This document shows positions 1-5,322 of a DNA stretch of 8,750 nucleotides, one piece after another. Source of the DNA: CAJXTB01 sp047626195. Lineage in GTDB: Bacteria > Myxococcota_A > UBA796 > GCA-2862545. The stretch covers positions 1 through 8,750 of the forward strand of contig JBLHSN010000255.1 in NCBI GenBank assembly GCA_047626195.1, written 5' to 3'. Numbering within the stretch: the stretch's first letter is position 1; each line of letters starts with the position of its first letter. A program made the position numbers and the translations under genes. The notes under the pieces are model-generated. The model made no database searches and was not told the origin of the DNA. It was given only the letters and a program-made list of their open reading frames with translations.

Positions 1-156
1 GACATTCCTGCCCTGGCGGTCTGGCCAGCTACGAGCACCCGCGGCACGATTGTCTATCTGAACCACGACCTGTTGTACGGCACCAGCTTGATGGACGAGC
101 CCGAAATTGGCCCGCTGTTCCGTGGCGCGACCTATGGAGCGGCGAGCGGGCATTAG
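1..156 (+). CDS. C-terminal end of an unrecognised protein (partial)
   Basis: Reading from base 1 in frame 1 gives 51 residues and then a TAG stop, with no interruption. The gene therefore enters from the left edge and only its C-terminus is present. The visible part is mixed hydrophobic and polar, with a segment reading IVYLNHDLLYGTSLMDEPEI and an ending GATYGAASGH. It has no signal peptide, membrane segment or repeat that I can see, and I do not recognise the family. It converges on the minus-strand DUF4404-like gene, with 18 bases between the two stop codons and no clear terminator hairpin in that gap. Coding status is supported only by the open frame and the plausible composition, since the start lies outside the window. 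Confidence 0.55.
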   Translation, partial: DIPALAVWPATSTRGTIVYLNHDLLYGTSLMDEPEIGPLFRGATYGAASGH

Positions 157-174
157 CCTGGGCGGGTGTTCGTC

Positions 175-444
175 TCAGATACCCATGCCAGACAGCACCG
201 CGGCGATTCGTTCGAGAGCAGTCGAGAGCCGTGGGTAGCTGGCGGCAAACTCGGCACTGGCACTCGATGCGGTGGTCGCCGCCTCCGCTCGCACCGGAGC
301 GGCCTCTTGGGTCATGTCCAACGTCGACTCAATGCGGTCGTGCAGGTCTGCCAGCATCTGACGCGCCTCGTCATCAAGGGCATCGGGGTCGTCCATGTGG
401 CGACGAAGTTCAAGGAGTGACTCGCGGAGTTTCTTGTCAGGCAT
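175..444 (-). CDS. Small DUF4404-like protein
   Basis: This encodes an 89-residue, mostly helical, acidic protein. The first 43 residues (starting MPDKKLRESLLELRRHM, then a D-D-E-A-R-Q-M-L-A-D-L-H-D-R-I stretch) match the pattern of DUF4404 family proteins: two short amphipathic helices with a conserved leucine spacing. The middle (about 46-68) is an alanine-, serine- and threonine-rich linker. The end (about 69-89, containing YPRLSTALERIAAVLSGMGI) is a second amphipathic helix. There is no signal peptide or membrane span. The ATG start is supported by GAGGA six to seven bases upstream. No function is established for the family as far as I know. It lies downstream of the acyltransferase gene on the same strand, with 91 bases between them, so co-transcription is possible but not shown. 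Confidence 0.8.
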   Translation of the reverse strand: MPDKKLRESLLELRRHMDDPDALDDEARQMLADLHDRIESTLDMTQEAAPVRAEAATTASSASAEFAASYPRLSTALERIAAVLSGMGI

Positions 445-535
445 TCAAATCCTCGGGGTCTGAACCGCAGGATACTCGATCTAGCGACCATCGAGAACTA
501 CGGTGTTGCGACTGACCTGACCTGAACCGATCGGT
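445..535 (-). other. Gap between plsC and the DUF4404-like gene, with a palindrome and short tandem repeat
   Basis: The gap contains a perfect ten-base palindrome, ACCGATCGGT, at 526-535, directly after the plsC stop codon. Beside it is a short tandem repeat (three units of about CTGAC) at about 511-525. No T-rich tract follows, so a classical terminator is not supported. It could be an operator or chance. Confidence 0.3.
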
Positions 536-1291
536 CTATGCAGGCTGGCCGTTCAGTCGGTTGGCCTGCTGGACGACTTGTTGCCAACACGCCTGGGCAA
601 ACGCATCGCGGTCGGCGAATTCCGAGGGGTGCATCACCGGCGAGATGTACAGTATGGCGCGCTGTAGCGGAAACGCACCAAACCGGGCCGTGGGCAACGC
701 GTCTTCGGTGCGGGCCACGGCGCACGGGATCACCGGGAGTCCAGCGTCGTAGCAGTCCGAGACCAAGGATAGATGCACACGCTCAGCAATAGCGCCAGAG
801 CGAGTGCGGGTGCCTTCAGGGAACAGCTGAATCTTGAACCCTGCCTCAATGAATGCGACGACTCCGCGACGCCCGGCCGCGCGGGACTCGGGGTTGCGAC
901 GGTCAATGAACACCGCGCCGGCAAGTCCCGCCGCCGCACCAATAAAGGGAATCCGTCGAATCTCGTGCTTAGCCAGTCCGGCGCTTCCCGTGTACGCCGT
1001 CAGCATCAGGGCATCGAGCCACGAGCGGTGGTTGCACAGCACCATCGCACCTCCCTCTGGGGGGGGGACGCCGAGTATCTGGACACGAGACAGCATCATG
1101 ACGCGGAGAATCAGCCAAGCGAGCAGCTGGCCAATGGGCAGGGTGTAGCGTTCGCGCTTGCCTTTGGGCAACAGCGCAAACGGCAGCATGGCAACACAAC
1201 AGACAGCCGCGATGGCCATGCTGCCGAGCAGGGCCCACAATCCGAACACTGCCGACAACATCCGCACCCACACGTTGTTCTTACCGGGCAT
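536..1291 (-). CDS. plsC: 1-acyl-sn-glycerol-3-phosphate acyltransferase (PlsC family)
   Basis: This 251-residue protein belongs to the family that transfers an acyl chain to lysophosphatidic acid to make phosphatidic acid at the inner membrane. Its N-terminus has hydrophobic stretches (about 12-42 and 52-70). The catalytic block I, NHRSWLD, lies at about 87-93. Block II is around AVFIDRRN (about 126-133), block III is FPEGTRTRSG (about 157-166), and block IV contains VIPCAVA near 190. All expected motifs are present and the length is normal. I chose the ATG at 1291 because GGAGGG lies just upstream; an ATG five codons earlier is also open but has no comparable site. The coding strand has a run of nine C bases just before the catalytic block. 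Substrate could also be another lysolipid or an ornithine-lipid precursor, which sequence alone does not settle. Confidence 0.92.
   Translation of the reverse strand: MPGKNNVWVRMLSAVFGLWALLGSMAIAAVCCVAMLPFALLPKGKRERYTLPIGQLLAWLILRVMMLSRVQILGVPPPEGGAMVLCNHRSWLDALMLTAYTGSAGLAKHEIRRIPFIGAAAGLAGAVFIDRRNPESRAAGRRGVVAFIEAGFKIQLFPEGTRTRSGAIAERVHLSLVSDCYDAGLPVIPCAVARTEDALPTARFGAFPLQRAILYISPVMHPSEFADRDAFAQACWQQVVQQANRLNGQPA
1059..1067. repeat. Nine-base G/C homopolymer inside the acyltransferase gene
   Basis: Nine consecutive G bases on the plus strand (C on the coding strand) encode V-P-P-P at about residues 75-78, immediately before the catalytic NHRSWLD block. The frame is intact in this sequence. 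A slip of one base would remove all catalytic motifs. Confidence 0.9.
1205..1291 (-). repeat. Duplicated segment, copy 1 (5' end of plsC)
   Basis: The first 29 codons of the acyltransferase are matched by the segment at 2292-2378 in the same orientation. By hand count, 21 of 29 encoded residues are identical; the first 30 bases differ at only two positions. Similarity fades downstream of codon 29. Confidence 0.85.
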
Positions 1292-1358
1292 GAGCCCTCC
1301 GTGCACAGCGTACCACCCGGCACGCCACAGGCCTTGGGCCGCGACTCTGGAGGGGCTC
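1292..1358 (-). promoter_or_regulatory. Possible mRNA structure masking the plsC ribosome binding site
   Basis: In the minus-strand transcript, GAGCCCCUCC (from 1349-1358) can pair with GGAGGGCUC (from 1292-1300), which is the ribosome binding site plus the bases up to the AUG. The pairing is nine base pairs with one bulged C, and about 48 bases separate the two arms. This could hold the start of plsC closed until something disrupts it. No ligand-binding fold is recognised and the loop is long, so the pairing could be chance. The rest of the 103-base gap between the RCC1 gene and plsC shows no other feature. Confidence 0.28.
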
Positions 1359-1394
1359 TCATCAGCGTCACCGATAGGTCATCGCACACAATGC

Positions 1395-2189
1395 TCACCC
1401 CTGTAAGGTCCTCCGGTACGGCACGGTGGCTTGACCGTAGTCGTTGCTCCCCCAACACCTCAACGCACCCGCGTCAAATACCGCGCAGCCGTGGTTCCTT
1501 CCCAGGGACACCGAAGACCAGACGCCCGTGATTGGCCGGTCCCACACCTGACCATGGTCGTCTCCGCCCCAGCAGAGCAGCTCCCCCGAGGTCAACACCG
1601 CGCAGCTATGGTTCGTGCCTGCGGATATAGACGATGCGGTATAGTTGGATGCCCCGCCTGATTCACGGCGTTTAACGCCCAGCAGTCTATCTCACCCACG
1701 TCCGACACCGCGCAGTTGTGCACACCACCGGCACTCACCGCAGACCACACACCTGTGCTTGGGGTCCTCGGCGACCTACCAAAGTAATCGTCCCCCAGCA
1801 GCTTAAACGGCCAGCGTCCGATAACGCCAAGTGGGTAGTGCCCCCCGCGCTCCACACCCCCGTGCTCGGGGGAACGGGCCAGCCATCGGAGTTCCCCCAG
1901 CAGGTCACCGCGCCCGCGGCCGACACCGCGCAGCTTCCGCCGCCCGCGGACACCGAAATCCACCCGCTAGTACGAAGGGTATCGGATACCCGGCCTCTGG
2001 TGTCGTCTCTCCAACAGGTCACCGCGCCTGCGTCTGACAGCGCGCACGTGTGCCGCGAGCTCGCAGATACTGTGGGTCGCTATCATCGCAGTCGTCGGCA
2101 GTGAGGATACCGTCGCAGTCGGCGTCTTCATCGGGCTCCAAGCACGCCGACAGACCCACCAAAAGTATCCGCAGTACGCTTCGTCTCAT
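1395..2189 (-). pseudogene. RCC1-repeat lipoprotein, interrupted by three frameshifts
   Basis: As written, the gene is read in three frames. The first part (from 2189) gives MRRSVLRILLVGLSAC, a lipoprotein signal with lipobox L-S-A-C, then an acidic segment with DADCDG and DDCDDSDP, which resembles calcium-binding thrombospondin type 3 repeats. RCC1-like repeats follow, each with a core such as CALSDAGAVTCW, CAVSAAGAVTCWG, CAVSDVGEIDCW or CAVFDAGALRCWG. The frame changes at three short runs: GGG at 2074-2076, CCCCC at 1792-1796 and CCCC at 1652-1655. One added base at each run restores a continuous protein of about 265 residues with six repeats. The ATG at 2189 has GAGG five bases upstream; the adjacent ATG at 2192 is too close to it. 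Such proteins are exported and surface-attached, with a beta-propeller-like fold; the partner is unknown. It may be a true pseudogene or an intact gene with sequence errors. Confidence 0.82.
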
Positions 2190-2219
2190 CATGACCTCTT
2201 CGACAACGTTCAGCCCGAC

Positions 2220-2378
2220 TCAACCTGCGACGAACACATGCTCGTAACTACATGGTACAGAGTTCCCCGGCTGTGGTGACAGGCGCAAACCAGCGGCGAT
2301 GACCATGCCGCCGAGCACAACCCACACGCCGAATGCTGCGGACAATCCCCGCACCCACACGTTGTTCTTACAGGGCAT
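2220..2378 (-). pseudogene. Truncated duplicate of the plsC N-terminus
   Basis: This is a 52-codon open frame starting MPCKNNVWVRGLSAAFGVWV, closely matching the start of the nearby acyltransferase (MPGKNNVWVRMLSAVFGLWA). Similarity covers about 29 residues, the hydrophobic N-terminal anchor; then the reading continues into unrelated sequence ending EHVFVAG and a stop. No catalytic motif is present, so it cannot be an acyltransferase. An AAAGAGG ribosome binding site four bases before the ATG is preserved, so a short membrane peptide could still be made. It ends 28 bases before the RCC1 lipoprotein ATG on the same strand and may share its transcript. The likeliest reading is a relic of a tandem duplication. 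Confidence 0.7.
2292..2378 (-). repeat. Duplicated segment, copy 2
   Basis: This is the partner of the segment at 1205-1291, in direct orientation. The two copies bracket the RCC1-repeat lipoprotein gene. Divergence between the copies shows that the duplication is not recent. Confidence 0.85.
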
Positions 2379-2416
2379 AGGTCCTCTTTAGGTATGGTGA
2401 CCCACATGGATGACGA

Positions 2417-3460
2417 ATGAACTGGATCTTGCTCACGCTGCTCGGCTGCCCGGGCCCAAACGTCGAGCCGTTGGACTCCGGCAACAACACCGGTGTGACC
2501 TCTGTGCAGGGAGAGATCACAATCGTCCAGCTGGGCTTGTCGTCGTCGGGTATCGGCGAAGCGGCGCTGATTCGCGGCCCGGACGGGACCACGGTGCTGC
2601 TGGATGTCGGCGGACCCGGCCACGCGCGCCAAGTAGTCGATGCCGTGGAGACCCTGGTGGGTCCCACCCTCAACGCGGTCATTCTTACGCACGCTCACAC
2701 CGACCATATCGGGGCCTTCGAGGCGATTGTCGACGGTGGGCTCACCATCACCGGTCCCGTTGTCCACCGAGGTGCGGTGGACCTGGAAGATGCGAACACA
2801 CGCCAGCTGCAGTCGGTGCTGGACCATCCGGGCAGCCTGTCGCTGTGCGACGACACGGGCTGTCCGGGGCTACCGTGGACGCTGACCATGGGAGATGCGA
2901 GCCTCACCCTCTTCGCCGCAAACGGACACGTCGCAACCCAAGACGGGAGGGTCGAGCTCGACGTGCCACTGACCGAGGAGAACGCTCGCAGTCTGGTCGG
3001 CGTGGTCACTTTCGGGGACTTTCAGTACGTCTTTGGAGGCGATGTGACCGGGGGCGGCAAAGACACACCGGACGTCGAGTCGGCTATCGCGGCTCTTGGG
3101 CACGTGATTCCGTGGGTGGATGCCGGTCAAGTGGACCTCGTTCACCTCAACCACCACGGCATCTCGTCGAGTACCTCGCCCGCTTGGGTCGGTTGGCTGC
3201 TGGGCGAGGGACGAACGACCCATGGCCTAGTCGGCGCTACCGGGGTGTACCTGGACGCCCCCTCTGAGGAGGCGCTCGACGCGATTCGGCCCTACCTGGG
3301 CGACGGGCGAGTGTGGGTCACGCGCACCGGACTTCTCGGTGGCGCAGACCCGGTCATGGTCGAGGCGAACGGCAGCATCCACATCGTCGTAGATGGCAAT
3401 GCCAATGGAACCATCACGCTTCCGGATGGCTCGGAGACGACGTTCGACGCCAGCCGGTGA
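2417..3460 (+). CDS. Putative exported metallo-beta-lactamase-fold lipoprotein (ComEC-like hydrolase domain)
   Basis: This 347-residue protein begins MNWILLTLLGCPG, a very short hydrophobic leader ending in a lipobox-like L-L-G-C with Cys11, followed by a low-complexity P/D/S/G/N linker to about 30. The body is one metallo-beta-lactamase domain. It has LLDVGG near 61-66, the metal motif THAHTDH (His92, His94, Asp96, His97), VFGGDV near 205-210 as the late aspartate strand, and HLNHHGISSS near 243-252. The last two resemble the hydrolase domain of the competence protein ComEC and related stand-alone proteins. It is therefore probably a phosphodiesterase or nuclease-like enzyme anchored outside the cytoplasm. 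The leader has no Lys or Arg, which is unusual for an export signal. The start at 2417 is favoured because it gives the leader; the ribosome site (GGATGA) is weak. Only 38 bases separate it from the divergent fragment at 2378. Substrate unknown. Confidence 0.85.
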   Translation: MNWILLTLLGCPGPNVEPLDSGNNTGVTSVQGEITIVQLGLSSSGIGEAALIRGPDGTTVLLDVGGPGHARQVVDAVETLVGPTLNAVILTHAHTDHIGAFEAIVDGGLTITGPVVHRGAVDLEDANTRQLQSVLDHPGSLSLCDDTGCPGLPWTLTMGDASLTLFAANGHVATQDGRVELDVPLTEENARSLVGVVTFGDFQYVFGGDVTGGGKDTPDVESAIAALGHVIPWVDAGQVDLVHLNHHGISSSTSPAWVGWLLGEGRTTHGLVGATGVYLDAPSEEALDAIRPYLGDGRVWVTRTGLLGGADPVMVEANGSIHIVVDGNANGTITLPDGSETTFDASR

Positions 3461-3490
3461 GCGCACGATGCGGACCGTCAGCCGCGCCCG

Positions 3491-3940
3491 TCAATCCGGC
3501 GAGGATGCGGATGGCACAAGCCCCACCCCACGGACTCGCGGCCGTCTAAGACCTGGGTAGTCGGGGTCATCCGTGAATACGAACGCTACGACGTGGCCGC
3601 CTGGAAACCGTGTCTGTGCGGCGACTTGATAGCGAAGCGCTTGTTTCTCCACGGCGTTTCTGCGCCGCGTATTTGTGCCCGAGCCGCTGATGCACTTGAC
3701 CTCCACGACCGCATAGGCGGCCAGCCCGTCAAAGAACAGCAGGTCGCCTCGGCCGTCCTGCGATTGTCCGGGGACTTCCTCCCACTCCCAGTCGATGAGG
3801 AAAGGGTACTTTGGTAGAAGCTCGTAGCTCGCTTGAATCAATGTCCGAGTGAGACGCGCTTCTACACTCAAGTCCCAGTCGCGGGCGATTGCGTAAGCCC
3901 GCAACACACTGTCACGTCGTTTGGCTTCTGCCAAGTCCAC
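3491..3940 (-). CDS. Small PD-(D/E)XK-like nuclease-fold protein
   Basis: This 149-residue cytoplasmic protein has a helical N-terminal third, then RGDLLFFDGLAAYAVVEVKC (about 64-83). This reads as the core of the restriction-endonuclease-like fold: Asp66 on one strand and Glu80-x-Lys82 on the next. A basic stretch T-N-T-R-R-R and a helix with KQALRYQ (about 99-105) follow; the Q fits the conserved helix of several such families. Small proteins of this shape with unknown role also occur in plants and other eukaryotes, so the family is broad. I chose the GTG at 3940 because GGAGG lies four bases before it. A TTG at 3958 in the same frame would add six residues but has no ribosome site. It lies 54 bases after ATP-grasp ligase C on the same strand and may be the last gene of that operon. 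Catalytic activity is inferred, not shown. Confidence 0.68.
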   Translation of the reverse strand: MDLAEAKRRDSVLRAYAIARDWDLSVEARLTRTLIQASYELLPKYPFLIDWEWEEVPGQSQDGRGDLLFFDGLAAYAVVEVKCISGSGTNTRRRNAVEKQALRYQVAAQTRFPGGHVVAFVFTDDPDYPGLRRPRVRGVGLVPSASSPD

Positions 3941-3994
3941 GGTGCCTCCGGCGGTCAAGTAGGTGCGGTATCCCTCGGTGAGCCCAGGCCTCCG

Positions 3995-5212
3995 CTACTC
4001 GGCGTACATGGTGATCTGAGTGGCAGCGGCGTCAGCGATGCGATTAGCCTCGGCAAAGTCCGGGTGGCGCAGGATGAGGAACCCGTCGCTCAACAGCGTG
4101 TTTTTCCAGTTTCTACGGAGGGTACCGACGGGTAGCAGCGTATCGGCCACGACGTACTGGCCATAGCTCTCTCCAAAAGCTTGCAGGCCGTCAATTCGGG
4201 AGATGCGGCCCTTACCCTGGGCGCGCTTAAAGATGATGGCGACGTTGTAGGCACGCGGTCTACTGGCCATGATTCGCCGGTGGCACACGGCCCGAGCCCA
4301 CTCGCGAAACAGGTCCACGTCGGAGGTGAAGTTCATCTGGTCGACGAGATGTGCGCCGCCCGGTCGACAGCCAATCTCGCCGAACACGACCTCGCCTGCG
4401 GCGGTTCGGTACCACTCCATGTGGACGAAGCCCGTGCCCATGTCCAACGCGCGGACCACCTTGCGGCCAAACTCAATCCCCTCGGCAATAGGGGGCTGCT
4501 TGAGGTCGCGGATGGTAATGATGACCGGGCTAATCCACTCATTGCTGCGCGCGATGAGCGGGCGCGGCAGGTACTGGGCCACGTTCTCGTACACCGGCTT
4601 ACCGTCAACGCAGATGGCATCGTAGGTGAACTCTTCGCCGTCGATGAACTCCTCGACGCTCACCTCGCGCACATGGCGCACGGCGGTAATGACGCGCTTG
4701 AGCTCATCTGCGCCGTCTACCCGGTAAGTGTCAGCGCTACCGGCGCCGTCGATGGGCTTGACGATAAGCGGGAAGCCACAGGCCTTCGCCGCTTTGCGCA
4801 CCTCGGCTTCTGTTCCGCACTTGAACGAGTGCGGGACGCGCAGTTCGGCGGCAGCAACGCGTTCCTTCATAAGCTGCTTGTCACGGAAACCCCGCACAGT
4901 GTCCACCGACATGCCGGGAACGCCAAGCCGCTCGCGCAGCCGGGCCGCCAAGATAACGACAGGCTCCCACAGCCCCTCAACCCGAGCGATGTCGTGGCCA
5001 CGCGTCCAAGCGTGGACCCGCTTGATGACGTCGTCCTCGTCCAATAGACGCGGCACCTGAAGGTAGCTCGTCAGATGGCTCTTGAGCGATTCGGGAAACG
5101 ACTCGAGAGCAGCCTCGCCGATACCATGTACCCGCGCGCCGACCTCGGCCAAGCCACGCGTGTACTGCTGCATCTCGGAGGGGTAGTTCGGGGCGAGAAA
5201 GAGGACGTTCAT
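3995..5212 (-). CDS. ATP-grasp ligase C
   Basis: This 405-residue enzyme of the ATP-grasp superfamily would activate a carboxylate as an acyl phosphate and join it to an amine or similar nucleophile. An N-terminal Rossmann-like domain (MNVLFLAPNYPSEM, about 1-105) precedes RDKQLMK at 110-116. The ATP-grasp fold follows: FPLIVKPIDGAGSAD (147-161, Lys152 for ATP), VEEFIDGEEF (186-195), HMEW at 264-267 and FGEIGCRPGG (277-286, Glu279 for magnesium and Arg283). A C-terminal domain follows. It is collinear with ligase B, so the two are tandem paralogues. The open frame begins at a TTG at 5245, but the ATG at 5212 begins the conserved first strand and aligns with ligase B. It is separated from ligase B by 110 bases, the longest gap in the operon. 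The acceptor and donor substrates cannot be read from sequence. No missing catalytic residue is evident. Confidence 0.88.
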   Translation of the reverse strand: MNVLFLAPNYPSEMQQYTRGLAEVGARVHGIGEAALESFPESLKSHLTSYLQVPRLLDEDDVIKRVHAWTRGHDIARVEGLWEPVVILAARLRERLGVPGMSVDTVRGFRDKQLMKERVAAAELRVPHSFKCGTEAEVRKAAKACGFPLIVKPIDGAGSADTYRVDGADELKRVITAVRHVREVSVEEFIDGEEFTYDAICVDGKPVYENVAQYLPRPLIARSNEWISPVIITIRDLKQPPIAEGIEFGRKVVRALDMGTGFVHMEWYRTAAGEVVFGEIGCRPGGAHLVDQMNFTSDVDLFREWARAVCHRRIMASRPRAYNVAIIFKRAQGKGRISRIDGLQAFGESYGQYVVADTLLPVGTLRRNWKNTLLSDGFLILRHPDFAEANRIADAAATQITMYAE

Positions 5213-5322
5213 GGTTGGGACTTCCACGGTGTTGTGCGCTGTCAATATGCACCGATAACCCGCTGAGAAACAAGGAATCTTACCTGCCTCGCAACATCAT
5301 CTGTGGGGCTGCCGGGGTGCGT
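5213..5322 (-). promoter_or_regulatory. 110-base gap between ATP-grasp genes, possible internal promoter
   Basis: On the minus strand, TTGTTT (5268-5273) and CATATT (5244-5249) are separated by 18 bases, a weak match to a sigma-70 type promoter that would drive ligase C and the nuclease-like gene. The gap holds no convincing small gene or strong terminator hairpin. Confidence 0.2.

Noticed and set aside
773..1531. Long plus-strand open frame of 252 codons opposite plsC
   Set aside because: It mirrors the plsC gene, is rich in H, R, Q and P as expected of an antisense GC-rich frame, and has no recognisable domain. plsC has all catalytic motifs.
1395..2189. Programmed frameshifting in the RCC1-repeat gene
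   Set aside because: Three shifts at plain short G/C runs without slippery heptamers or stimulatory structures are better explained by lost bases.
2210..2827. Minus-strand open frame of 205 codons crossing the 2378-2417 divergent gap
   Set aside because: It reads antisense through the metallo-beta-lactamase gene and out of frame through the plsC relic; it has no domain.
2410..3267. Plus-strand open frame of 285 codons overlapping the metallo-beta-lactamase gene
   Set aside because: It is a shifted frame of the same DNA, extremely rich in Arg and Gly, with no conserved motif.
4181..5047. Plus-strand open frame of 288 codons opposite ATP-grasp ligase C
   Set aside because: Antisense shadow of a gene with complete ATP-grasp motifs; no ribosome site or domain supports it.
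5213..5322. Graspetide-type precursor peptide gene in the largest gap of the ATP-grasp operon
   Set aside because: The only ATG frames here are a few codons long and no repeated Thr/Glu/Asp core is visible, so a ribosomal peptide substrate is not supported within this window.
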